A stretch of DNA of 64,000 bases from Taenia hydatigena (Eukaryota; Platyhelminthes; Cestoda; Cyclophyllidea; Taeniidae): assembly GCA_036345935.2 (NCBI GenBank), contig JADWOT020000001.1, positions 32,909,014 through 32,973,013 of the forward strand, given 5' to 3'. Shown piece after piece: positions 38,086 to 49,965 of the stretch. The notes beneath the pieces are model-generated. The model worked only from the letters and a program-made list of their open reading frames with translations. It searched no databases and was not told the DNA's origin. The position numbers and the translations under genes were made by a program. The first letter of the stretch is position 1, and every line of letters starts with the position of its first letter.

Positions 38086-41000
38086 TGGCGCTGCCCATAC
38101 AGGGCTGTAAAATGGCTGGATGGTTAGCTAGCGGGCTGTTTGGGAATCTAGCATAACCCAACTTCGTCTGCAAAGTAATCACATTCAGGCACTAGGTCAC
38201 CGCATTCACTGCAACACTTTCACGTGTGGACGTCATAAAAGGCACCTCCTTGGATAGGTCGTCGATGCGTGGAACCGCGACAGCTTCGCCTTCCCTCCTT
38301 GCTACTGCCACCTACGCCACCTACTTTTTAATTTGCCTATGATGACGTTGTGGTAGTGCCTATCACAATCCTCTATCTTGAGAGGGTGACTGTTTTAAAG
38401 TTCTAAGTTTGTGTAAGGTGCGAATTCGTTCTCAAAGCTGCTCACCGATGCCTCCATGCTCATCGCATAGGACGTAAAGGAAAATCATTCTTCTTAATTT
38501 TTCTTAGCGAATAAGGCCTCACTAGCCTCAATCTCGCCAAACTGAAATGTCTTACTGTCTACCAAACCACCAAAGCACAAATTTCCAGCATAACAAACCA
38601 GTACGTAAAGTGCTGCCCTCCGACATCAAAATATTCGTTCCGTTTCATTGCAAGTGCCACTGAAAAAGGAAACTGAAAGATGGCACATCTTGGAAATGCG
38701 GAAGTCAGAAGCAGGTAATGTCACATCGCTCCACTACCACTTCTGCCCTCAGTCACGCAACCTCGGCGTAATTGTTGTCGGGTGGTGGAGCACGGTTCTA
38801 ACTGCGGTTGCTTCAAGAGGACAATTTTCCATTCTTAAAAGGCAAAATAAATGACATCAACAATTCATCTCATTCTCTTCAAAGATTTGATTGATGATGA
38901 CTGTGTCTTCTTTGTCTCTACCGCACAATATGAGAAAGATAACAGCCAAGGAGAAGAAGATTAGCAAAGAATCTGTGACACCTTGCAAGAGATCGGGTGG
39001 AGGAGGGGCTTGAATCAAGGACCAAAACCTAGCTTCTCAAGCAAGTACATTTAGCTGCTGAGCTGATCAAATGACTAGCAGGCACAGAATGACGTCACGC
39101 AGAAGAATTTGCCGTTCGGCATTGTCATTAGGTCACTGCAACGTCAAAATTGCCATGTGGTTGACTCGTCGACTGTTGTAGAGGAGAGGACATGAAACTA
39201 TAGCAGAGAAAGTGCCAATGTCTGACAACCCTAGCAAACTACTAAGGGGTAATGCCAGCCTAGGCAAACTTCAAGCATCACTTCGTTGAGTAATGAATCA
39301 CCTCTTGCTGCGGGATAAAATAGAAGGCCAAATGTCCGCTCTGCTTCTTGCCTGCCCTGAGACGCATGCCTGAGTAACCATAGGGGAGTATCAGCGTCTG
39401 CAACACTAGAGCAAGCACAGTCGACTTGTGCAGGAGGGCGAAGAGGGTTCGCTAACCACACCTCGTGGCGATAAAATGATGATTTACCTCCTCTTCTTCT
39501 AGGCTCTGGCACCTGCGCTGTCTAAAATACATTGTGCAATAGTCAAGACACTGGCTGGCACTAATGGGGTTCTGCCTGAGGGAAATCTGAACATTCCCAG
39601 CCAATGAGTCGGTCTTGTCAAGAGCATTAAGAACGCGCACATTAGTTGTGCGAAAGGGAAACGCGTGATTTGACACTGCAGCTTTGCATTACATGCATAT
39701 TGCTAGCGCCTTGTCTTGTTGCAGTTTTTGTGCTGATGCTGCGTAAAAGAGCTGTTGAAAGGTCTTCCATTTGGTGCAGAGAAGCCTAGAGGCTAATTTG
39801 ACATCGGTTGGCATAGGGCACAAGAAAAGTGAATAACAAGTCCAGTTAATTAAGCGTCACACCTACTCACGACTGTTTTTACATTAGGAGGAGAATTTGA
39901 GGAGGAACGTGGATCACCTCCATTTCAACCATTCTGAATCAGTCTAAAAAATGCACCTCCTGTCAATCAAATGTGTGGCAGTGACAGTAGACAGAGGCTA
40001 AAGCAATCCTCAAAACTTGTAGAAGATGGTGAGAATTCATTGAGCAAGCACAAAAAGGAGACAATAAGTGGTTAGGAGCCAATTGCATCAACCGTCCCTT
40101 TTTTCCCCATTCTCCTTCTCCTTAACTCATAGCACGTTGATCATTCAAATAGAGCACAGCGCAAAACCAAATGTCTTTATTCTTCCTTTATTTGAGCAAA
40201 ATTAGGCAGGAAGTGATGTAAAATTGCCAGTGAGTAAGGAGAGACGTATACTAACACTACCTGATGAACATGTAGCCACAGTCACACCCAATAGCCATTT
40301 TGTCGGAACCATGGCTGGTCTACTGGTCTTGATGTCCTCACATCAAGATTGGCAATACTGACCATCTTGAGACCACAATTCATCCACACAACAGGGTGAC
40401 AAAGAGGCAGCCAAATCGCGAATGATGAATGACACAAATGCCTGTAGGCTCGTTGAGAGAGAGTTAAGTGCGTTTGTCCTGAGGTAGTTTAAAGCCAAAA
40501 GGTACACGGATCGCAGTGTTTGTATAGATTGGCAGATTCAGCTTCATCGTGATCCAAAGAAAATTCACGCACTCGCGTCCTAAATTTTACCAACTCACCA
40601 CCAACTCACGAGGCAGCATTCTCGGTCGCGTGGACGGCATTTAAAATGAAAAACCATTGCGAGATGAGTTGAACCACCATGGGAACGCATTTAGAAACTG
40701 GATTTACTTCAAATCGAAAATTCTTCCGCCAATTTCACATGGATGCATTAGCAGAACGGTGATGCAACTTATTTCATGTAAAACCAAAATGTCGTGGGTA
40801 TACCTTTCCGTTTTCAGATTAATTTGCATGATGAGTGTCACTTTATAAGTTGTTTAGGCAAAATTAAACAAGAACTCCCAAAAGTGCGTTAGGTTTCCAA
40901 AGCAAAATATTTTCCTGATTCCGCCTGTTACCTAAGGTTAACAGTTGCTATTACCATTGAGAAGTGGCGGATGCGTTACGGAGCATGCGAGTCTACTCTT

Positions 41001-42290
41001 GCTCCTCATTTGCTCTGAGGTACAAATAAATCCGTCTTTCTAAGGTTGTGCGTATTTCTCTACTGGGCTAAAGTGTGGGGTGTCGTAAAGTGAGACCATC
41101 AGGAGAAAATGGGAAGGCTTAAAAACTGAAGAACGTAGTTAGTGAGTGGGTGAGAAGGAGGTGGTAGTCGGCTACTTCCCGTGGTGTCACCGCACCATCA
41201 CGTCATCGCTATGTCCATGCAAATTCATTAAATCGCTTATTAACAATGTCTATTCAGTGAGTTATGAGGAGAGCATGCAGTCCTGTGTTCACAGGTTCGG
41301 GTATGTAAGGCTGCTGGGTCCCCTACTGTAATTTCCTTTATGCTGGCATTAAATAATGGGTTTATCATAATCTGTGCTCCATCGACTACAGCACAACTTA
41401 GACCATGTTGGGCCTTGCTCTCCCAATTTTCCACATGATTTCCTCGAAGGCGTCGAAAGGAGTCGTTAATGCAACTTTTACCATCTTCACAATGTTGTGA
41501 GACACTATTCAACCAAGTGCAGTCCCAACACAACCGACGAATCAAAAAAAGAGAGGAAATACAAGCAGCTTGTGTCGAGTTCCTTTTTAGGATCCGTTTT
41601 TGTGCCCCTACAATGTGTGACGCATGGAGGGGTCGCGAGTCGACCGGTTTTATCAAAATCTATGAACCAAATTTAAAAACGAAGCTTCCCCTTATTCCCC
41701 GCCCTAAGGCGTCCATCAGAATGCATTCGCCACCAGGAGCCTAAGCTCATTCGGCATTGAGCTTTGTGCAGTGCAGTAGTCTCTACTACTTAAATGGATT
41801 TCAGTACACCCCACGCAGACAGGCAAGCAGGTGGTTGAGAATTCGGTATTCCACTCAGCATGTCACACGACTGTCCTCTCAATCTGGCTTGTTTATTCCC
41901 GTCCCTTAACAAACCCTTAAAGCATGTAACTGACTTAACTTTCTTCCTCAAAACGAGTAGGTTGAGAGCAGACACGCCCTTTGAAGCCGAACTATCACTT
42001 CAGTGCTGATAAGAAACTTGTCTGTGTTCAAGGGACAAAGGAGGAAGGAGGAGTAAAAAGCTGAGATGGCACTCCCAACGATCTCTTACCAGCAGGTGGT
42101 TCAAGTCAAATGCAAACACTATTAAAGGGCTGGGTTACGCTTAACAAAGGTAACTTTATTCATTTTAACTAAAACATGGTACTTGTCAATGCGTGCTGAT
42201 GCTAAAGATGGAGTTGAGCCTGCCAAGCATAAGTTGACTGCACCGCAATAGTCCAGCAATGAAACGCTCACATAAGTAAAATGGTATATA
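38086..42290. other. Spacer with short module fragments
   Basis: It holds an E3 fragment on the plus strand (39,533-39,601) and a perfect hairpin repeat (40,327-40,348). The minus-strand 138-codon frame at 41,240-41,656 has no splice support and no recognised family. Nothing else stands out. Confidence 0.4.
40327..40348. repeat. Perfect short hairpin, copy 1
   Basis: TCTTGATGT and ACATCAAGA are exact reverse complements separated by CCTC. The same 22-bp hairpin with the same flank ('ttggcaa', 'ctgacc', 'cttgagacc') occurs at 47,681-47,702. Its flank is also recognisable, with the arms mutated, near 54,650-54,700 on the opposite strand. Confidence 0.85.
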
Positions 42291-44900
42291 AGACAATTCG
42301 TTGTCCGACAATACCACTATGTCCCTGAAATATAAGAATTGTAACGTGGCTGTCTCAACACTTAGGGAAGCTAAAGCTGGAGAGTTGAGTCGGTGTTTAG
42401 GGGCACGTAGCGGGATCGTCATCATCGACTCTCGAGGGAGAAGTGTACTCTCTAATCCACCAAGGTGCGCATTACTCTGCCTCGTTCATGGCATCACCAA
42501 TGGAGAGTGCTCACTACCTGTTCCCACTCTACCCCTTCTAAGGGAATAAATGTAATGTTTGTTAGTCAGTGATCCAGCCGATAAGTAGTTTGTGAATAGA
42601 CAAAATTTACCCGAGTAGGGATTAACAGTGCAGGGAATTCTGAGGCGCATCTTTTTTATTCCTGCCAACATTCGCTTTTATGAATGCCTTGAATGCAACA
42701 GTTTATCACAGTATTCTCTTTCCACCATATCCTTCTCTCAGTAGATCGATAATCATCCGGAGACCTAGCCTGTGCAACCAACTCGACGTGTCAACTAATG
42801 TTCGCCATTCAAAATCACTCCAAAGGCATTATAATTGTTTCAGCTGCCTCGTTGTCACCCTTTATAGACCAAAAATGTAGTCTTAGGGTGGCCAATATTG
42901 CCACCCTCCTTGTAAGAGCATCCCTTTCGTCAGTCAACTGATACGATGTTCCTCGTCGACTAGCAAACCAGCCACCAAATGGAATGGCCATGTCTCCGAC
43001 TAAGTGGCTATCAGGTGTGGCTGTAACTACAAGTTAATCAGGTACTACTAGCATGCGTTTCTCCTTACCCACTGACGATTTATCATTAGCTTTGTCTGAT
43101 TTCGCTTAAACATAGGGTCAAAAAAGCCTTCGGTATGACACCAATCTTCATTTAAATTAACCTCTGGGGTAAGGAGAGGGGAAATGTGGTGTGAAACGAC
43201 TATTATACGCGTTCGGTGAACACGTTTCCGGTTAATACCTACCCTCATCTGCCTTCGAGAGAGAAGGGTACTCTCCGTGCCAGCGAAACCCTCATCACTC
43301 TGACCAGTTCATTGCACCACAAAGAGAGTGCTCACTACTTGTTCGCATTCTACTCGATGCAAAGAAAACAAGGTAGCTTTATTTTTGTCTAAACTTTTCT
43401 CTCCCAAATAAGATTTATTTAATTATAAAGTAGCTCCAGCGGGCTATCACGATGTGCCTCTTTTGTCGTGTTGCATGGCTGCCTTGCCACAAGACCTATG
43501 CAACAACGTGTTGCTCACCCAAATTGCTAGCTTTTGGACTACTGCAAGAGATCAGCTGACTTGTTCGAGGCTCCTCGTGAGTCCCTTGAACCCTCCAAGA
43601 CAAGTCGATAAGAGGCACACGTTGAGCTTGTTGCAGGTTTGATTGACAGCAAGATCAAATTACCACTTGCATTAACTGAGGGCAAGAATCTGCTTTCACG
43701 TTAGGATTCACTTAAATTGTTCCCTTGTCGTGTGTGAGATAATTGGGTCCACTTCCATCTCATCTGCCGAGTTGCCAAAATTTATTTTCGGCCAGTTAAC
43801 ATAAAATTTTATTTATCTCTACTTTAGCAGTATTTAATTCGCTTCCATAGCCTTTTGTCTTCATATTGGCACTTTACTTAGCCAGGGGATAATGCCCGGT
43901 CAAAGCTGTTGGTTAGTTGATGGACTAATCAGTCATTCTACAGTTTGGACTATGACTATATCAGTTCAAATCTTTTACTGACTCGTTAAGTAGCGGATTA
44001 TGGAGGGCTGAAGGCACCTATTAAGCAGCCAACTGAGGTGGGTGATGAGCTGTTCATTAACCAGACCGCAAAGTAGTCGATTAACTAGAAACCACGGTCG
44101 CATCAAATCGTCATATCATCTTAAACATGACCAACCATTCAAACTGTTGGTCATTTTACTCATCCCAGAAATCAAAGACACGGTAGCATATTTGCTGACA
44201 CCTTACCATACCAAGGGATTTGCCCCATCAGGGATTTCGAGTGTCCAGGTAGCAGCTTGGTCGGGTGAATGAGTCAGACGGCAAGTCCTTAAATATCACT
44301 GAATTCGGTCACAAACATAGGTTTTCGTTACAAAGTACCTATGCAAAACATAAACAAGAGTTTTGAAATCTCTGGTTAGTTTCTAACTCACGCTTGATAA
44401 CCTTCACAAATCCCAATTGCAAACTGCTTTTTCTCTCCCCTAGGCATACACATCCACCAAATCTGAGCCAACCAGCTGCAAGGATTCGCCTCATTGCTAG
44501 GATCTTCGTCGTCTCCACCACGCTATCACATTCACTGTATTATTAACGATAGGGAATGACTCCTACAAGCCTATCCACCCACTTCGACGTCATTTCCTTA
44601 AAAGAAGTAGATTAATTCAGGCAGATGTCATCCACTTTCATTAACAACATCATGAGTGGAGAAGGATGATGAGGATTAACCACTGCGTCATTCATTCATT
44701 GAGATGGTTCTCCAACCACTTCGCCATCACTTACGATACACCAGGACTACAGAACCGTTGCCATCTGCCCTCGAGGGAGAAGGGTACTCACTAATCCAGC
44801 ATAATCCTCACCACTCAGCTCCATTCATCACAACACCTATGAAGAGCACTAGCCGCCTGCACTCACTGAATGCTTCGAGTTGCTTGATAGACAGCAATCT
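42291..44900 (+). repeat. Cluster of E7 and R43 repeat fragments
   Basis: E7 (42,301-42,410) reads TTMSLKYKNCNVAVSTLREA then GELSRCLGARS. Its relative at 49,455-49,565 reads SVTVSLECKNYDVANSTPKK and ELSWCLGARS. It is followed by R43 units ('gagggagaa.g.tactc', 'ttcat.gcatcac', 'gagtgctcactac') at 42,436-42,560, 43,252-43,365 and 44,770-44,890, with more at 33,770-33,860 and 49,590-49,730. A stretch at 43.9-44.1 kb resembles 26.9-27.1 kb. I found no intact gene. Confidence 0.5.
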
Positions 44901-45234
44901 AGCCATTAAATAGGTTATAGACAGGAGTGATTTGCAGTGTAGAGGATACCTTTGCTGGAATTCCCGTGGGACGCCACCTCAGTTTCGACTGTAATCCGAT
45001 TCCATGAATGCTTTGAATGCTGGAGACAATCGCATGCTCCACGTGGCATTATTTCTTCTACTTGATGAATTGCTTATTAACTTGAGACGTAGCCTCTCTT
45101 ACCCTCACCAACTATTGTGGCCTATTTGACATGACAAATGGATAAACCAAGTCATAGCTACTGCAGTAGAGATGACAGTTCTGCCTAAAATGGTCTACTT
45201 AACCTAAGTTTTAAGGGTTTCAGTGGCATATTAG

Positions 45235-47650
45235 CACAGACATTCTCGACTTTCTTCCCCTCAAAACGAGTGAGTGAGAGCGAGCAGAGAGAGTCTGCTT
45301 CTTAATCGAAGGCAGGTGAAGACAGTTCCACATTAAGATGCGTGTTCGTCGGACGCTTCTCGTCCAACATTGAGAACTACTAAGTCTAGCACACATATAG
45401 CGAATGTGTCGTTGTGAAAAGTGGCTGTGGAGGTGTTTAATCTGGCCCTTTTGATCAGCAGAGCTGCTCGTGTGCATGTATCTCGGCCTCCACGCAGCAG
45501 CACTTATCACAGAGGCAACAACTAGGCACTGACATCGCCGAGCCTTCTCCTAATGTCCTTCATCCTCATCAAGCTACGTCGGCACTCACTCAACTAGTAA
45601 TAGAGAATGTCCCCTACCTGTGCTCAAGCTACTGGCTCAGAGAAAGCAACAGCTAAGCAGGAATAAAAATGAACGTCGAATTTATAGCAACATGTCAAAA
45701 AACAGACCACTGAAATATTCTACCAATCCAACGAACTCAATTAAACAAACTCAAGGCGTAATCAAAGCATTGATTTTGTTTTTCCTTACAAAGCACAGCC
45801 TCCTGGCCAGGTTGAACCTAACCGACAGCAAGAAGAGTGGAGTGGTTTAACGGGAATCCACATTCTGTACGCCTATCCACAGCAGAATGTAAGTCTAACT
45901 GAATAGACGCACTCAAATTTCCGCTGCAGCTCTTTCTTGGTCAAAGCGAAAATTGATGCTTTTTATTACGCCTAGAGTTTGTTGGGTCGGTGGCAGCTTT
46001 GGGTGGTCGATTCTTAGAAAGTCTTATTTGATGACAGTTCAGCAGTCAGAGACGTGTTTGACGAACTCTTCTCGTCTAACTTTGAGTGCTAACTGGTCGG
46101 GCATATATAACGCAAACATGCCGACCTGACGAAGTGGGTAGATGTTCGTCCCCACTAATAATGCCGTGATCACTCTAGTCGTAGAATTTGGCGGAGTTGC
46201 AGCAGCATTAATCACAGAGGCAGCGGACGTGGAGCAACAGCACCGGTCATCCTCCAAACGTGCTTAATCCTCACCACCCCACCTCGTTGCTCATAGGACC
46301 AGTGATGGATGCTGATACCCACCCGCATTCAATCTACTCGTTTCTTTATATTACACACCCTTGCGAATGTGTCGACACACAGCCGCTGACGTTGCGACAG
46401 CCTCACACTTCGTGGGAACCACCCCTCAGTCAATGTGGCCGAGATCGTTCATATTTGATGTCTGCAGTCATGGTGTGTCTCCTTTCTTGCTGCATCCATT
46501 GGTGATCCCACCACTAAACGAGTGATGTCTGCACAACTTGCCTACTTGGACAGGCAGGTGCGTGTCATCCGTTACCCGTTACCGCTAAGGTTTCCTTTGT
46601 AGTGTGAGAGCTAAGACGCCCGTCTATTATTTCCTTGGTTCCAGAGCAGATTGCAGCCTCGGAAAGTTTTGGGACTCAACAAACTTTGCCCTTACGATCA
46701 TCTAGTGAATTTCACCGTCTCATGTGGATGCCAACACTTCTTGCATGAGTGGTATAAGCAAACGTGTCCTTTCGACCTTAGCGAGTTCTCGTAGACTTCG
46801 CAGTCTTGAGGATCCACCAGGCACGAAAGAGACAAGAGAGAGCAAGTATGATAAAATCTTTTTTACTCCACTGCTCGTCAATAAAAGAGGTGCGAGCGTT
46901 CGTCTGCAAGATTCCTGTATGCTGTGCATTTTAACAATGCCCCGAGTGGCATCGACCGCGTCACTTGAAAAAAATTATCAAAGTGTACGAATGTAGCTTT
47001 CGGTTCTCCTCCTTGACCTCCACACCCTTGGAAAGAGCAGTGAGAGCAGATAGCCTACAAAGTCTCGCGTATTCCATGTGTTTGCGTCCAGCACACTCGG
47101 TTGATTGCTTTGGTGACTTGGCGATGATTCTGTTGGTGGACGAATTAGTCTGCGCAGCCTTCTTCTGCACGTGCTTGGTCTTTGCACTGGTGAATTGATG
47201 CCGCAATTCAGTCAAAGTGGTGGTATGGTGACATGGTGACAGGATGTGTGTTACTGCTAATTTAAAATAACTTGGATGCTGCTTTTTGTTCCTTTTTCTG
47301 CTGCTCGGGTGCTCCTGCTCCTTACCTCCTGTCCTCATTCACTCTCGCATAGTTGTATGATTCAAACAAAGTTTTGGGCACATCAAGTGCTCACTTTTAT
47401 TACCCATTTTGAGAAGCATCGAGCAAAAGGGATTAGAATTAGCAATGGTGCTTTAGAAGTGAGTAGGTGAGTAGGTGTGAGGGACGCGATAGTCACCTGT
47501 AGGAGGTGGTGGTCGGTTTTAATCGAATAAGCAGGAGCAGGAAACACCAAGCGGTACATGTAGTCAGCTAGAATTACCAACGTGCACAACAGTTGTCGCC
47601 TCTCAAGTCCACTTAACTTCTTAGCATCGAACCATCATCGAGGCATGTAA
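45235..47650 (+). repeat. Composite repeat unit, copy C4 (longest, plus)
   Basis: S1 lies at about 45,330-45,620, E6 antisense at about 45,855-45,945, S2 at about 46,045-46,350, then the segment shared with 24.9-25.15 kb, E1 at 47,043-47,198, and the tail ending at 'cttcttagcatcgaacc' (47,620-47,640). The sense E6 arm is nearly gone: antisense E6 passes directly into the far end of the sense arm ('aaaattgatgctttttatta'). That is what loss of a hairpin centre would leave. Confidence 0.65.
47043..47198 (+). pseudogene. Module E1 pseudo-exon (plus)
   Basis: The frame reads RADSLQSLAYSMCLRPAHS, then CFGDLAMILLVDELVCAAFF, then CTCLVFALVN and a stop. It aligns with the right-edge membrane exon across FRDLLAML, EEGVLHAVF and VSFALLN. 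The stop comes where the intact gene continues WSSSALN. Confidence 0.55.
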
Positions 47651-48290
47651 TGTCACCTGCTTGGAAGCACAAATGACTCATCTTGATGTCCTCACATCAA
47701 GATTGGCAACGCTGACCGCCTTGAGACCTGTCGGTACCCCGAAATCCAATGCTATAATGAGCTGGATTTCACTTTGACTTGTGTGGTGTATCTTAAAGAG
47801 AGATTTCCAAAGTGCTCTGACACTCGACTGCTTTAGCCCTTGAATTAGGTCGCAGAAATGAACAAGAAACCGAAGCAGGCTAAGCTACGGCGATTGGTCA
47901 GGCATCAAATCTGCATGAATGTTGAGGAAGTGTTTGACGAGGTTGAAGTCATTCAGTGTTGCCATCACTTGTTGCATTTTTACCTAAAAGTAACTTGGGT
48001 GGCTCATTTACATATTTTTTTGCACCTGCTGCTCGAAACCAGTAAATGGAAGTGCAGTTTACGCCCTCCATATGACTTGGAATGAACTCGATGACACAGT
48101 GATGAGGCTTCCCGCAGTAGTCATCATTAGGACTTCGAGTGGTACTGACGAGAACGGCATCCTTCGGTTGCTAACAGCAAAGCTTATAGGAGGATATGCC
48201 ACTTCGAAAGAAGTGATTTGGAGGAAGACATCTGATTATGGGCTGAAAGGGTCTGTAGGAGATAGTTTGCAGAATGTGAATATTCGTTAG
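47651..48290. other. Spacer with two overlapping open frames
   Basis: It contains the second perfect hairpin (47,681-47,702) and two overlapping plus-strand frames, 47,858-48,085 and 48,072-48,290. The latter reads PAVVIIRTSSGTDENGILRL. They have no known family or splice support, and I leave them unassigned. Confidence 0.35.
47681..47702. repeat. Perfect short hairpin, copy 2
   Basis: Identical 9-bp arms and CCTC loop to 40,327-40,348, with the flanking 30 bp also conserved. Confidence 0.85.
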
Positions 48291-49335
48291 AACTGTCTAT
48301 TCTTTGTGCTGTCAGCGGATTTCAATTCGACTAGGAGGCTATGCCTAATATTGAAAAACCGAAATTGATGTTTCTTGTTACGCTTTTAGTTTATTTGGTT
48401 GGTAGGAGATTCAAGTGGTCGACGTTCAGACACACCGCAGTAAATTTGGCGTCGATTTCTTCCTTCTTAATCGTTGCTTTCTTTGGTCGAGTAACTTAAA
48501 CACAGGTGGACGACATTCTTCATTAATAGTTGCATGAGTAACGAGGTAGCCTGATGAGGATGAAGGAGGTTAAGCGAAGGCTCGACGATGTCATTGCTTC
48601 GTTGTTGTCTCTGTGATGGGTACTGTTACGAGGTGGGCGAGATGTATGCACACGGGCAGCTCTGCTGATCAGGAGGGTTAGATTAACCACCTCCACAGCC
48701 GATTTGCCACAATGGCAATTCCACTATTCCATGTTAAACTATCGTTACCTGCCTTCAATTAAGAAGCGAACTCTCTCTGCCCATCGAAACTGTCGTGCAT
48801 TTCAATGCATTTGTGAGAGGGCGAAAGTAAGCAAAGGACCGCAATCTAGCTGGTCCATTTGCAAGTAGCGCAAGCCTTACTGCCTGTGTAAGTCGGCATG
48901 TCCAAGAATAATGTAAGCAGACCAGAGAAGGAACATAGAACCCAAAGAGCTACGATTAGATGATTCACTCGAATGTACAAGGTGTTGGTTTAGTGGCAGA
49001 ATTATAAGAAGGGAGAGAGGTTAGAGTCTACAGTCGCATATTCGTAGAGTGAAAAGTGTAGGTCTGAATATCCGTGATTTCAACCTATTCTATAGCTCAG
49101 TGGCCCCACTTTTCAGCTTTGTAGCCTACTCATACTCCTCGATAGGATGAATAGAAAACAAAACGAAAAGATCAAATTTTAGCATTTGGATTCGAGGTGC
49201 AGAGCAATGTTCTTGTTCTTAGACATCTGTTATGTCTAAGTGCCAATGATGAACGATAGTTGGCTCTATCCCAAAGTGTTTGACACTTGGTGATTTCAGT
49301 GACAGCACTCTAGCCACGGGTACCACAAGGGATCA
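48291..49335 (-). repeat. Composite repeat unit, copy C5 (S1 half, minus)
   Basis: It runs in parallel with 22,050-23,230: 'gcctgatgaggatgaag', 'gcagctctgctgatcag', 'cgcaagccttactgcc', 'caaggtgttggt', 'agctttgtagcct' and 'ctctagccacgggta' occur in the same order. It carries only a remnant of the E6 arm (48,300-48,400), and S2 is absent. Confidence 0.7.
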
Positions 49336-49454
49336 AGTGATGTGTTGTCTTCACCCCAGGGTCGATGACCTAAAGACCGAAGGTGTGGAATGACCATGTG
49401 ATGCATCGCAGTAGTCAGCCTGCATAGTTAGGAAATGCTTTGCGAATCAAGTTC

Positions 49455-49740
49455 CCTGTCCGACAGTGTAACTGTGTCACTGGAATGTAAAAATTACGAT
49501 GTGGCCAACTCAACGCCCAAGAAAGCTGAAGCTGAGGAGTTAAGTTGGTGTTTGGGCGCACGAAGCGTTCAGCGGACACAATTCTCGCTACGGAATCGTC
49601 GTCTGCCTTCGAGAAAGAAATGTAGCTTCCAATCTAGCAAAGCCCTCATTACTATGCTCCGTTCATTGCATCAACAGTGAAGAGTGCTCGCTACGTGCTT
49701 GCAATCTGCTCGTTCTAAAGTAATAAATGCGATCAAAACT
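49455..49740 (+). repeat. E7 and R43 fragments, copy 2
   Basis: The E7 frame SLSDSVTVSLECKNYDVANS is followed by an R43 unit ('gagtgctcgctac', 'gttctaaagtaataaatg'). This is the same order as at 42.3-42.56 kb, so E7-R43 moved as one piece. Confidence 0.6.
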
Positions 49741-49755
49741 CGTCATTTACGGAAA

Positions 49756-49965
49756 GGAGGCAAAGACGCTCAGGCGATTAGTAGCATAAAATCTATTGTG
49801 GATGGGTGCTCTTACACGAACACTTCTCTTCGCTTCTGCAATGGATGCATTTGGGAAAAGTGGAAGGACAAGACCCACTGCGTCCTAACCGAAACCGATA
49901 CTCATGATGCTAACATTGATTATGTGTCGATCGCCTACACAAATAATGCACATTTTCACAAAATT
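49756..49965 (+). pseudogene. Module E5, copy 2
   Basis: The frame reads KSIVDGCSYTNTSLRFC, then EKWKDKTHCVLTETDTHDAN, then YVSIAYTNNAHF, relative of the minus-strand exon-like copy at 15,359-15,579. The donor that ends copy 1 is not preserved here and the frame runs on to a stop at 49,990-49,992. E5 directly follows the E7-R43 piece, so the modules may once have been neighbours. Confidence 0.4.

Noticed and set aside
41240..41656. Minus-strand open frame of 138 codons, among the longest in the window
   Set aside because: No splice signals, recognised motif or second copy. Frames of this length are expected by chance in 64 kb.
47858..48290. Two overlapping plus-strand frames of 75 and 72 codons
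   Set aside because: They use different frames with no splice sites between them, and neither resembles a known family.
48545..48600. 'ctgatgag' near 'gcgaagg', resembling a hammerhead ribozyme core
   Set aside because: No stem II can be drawn, the GAAA element is not in place, and sister copies (for example 22.3 kb) do not keep the motif.
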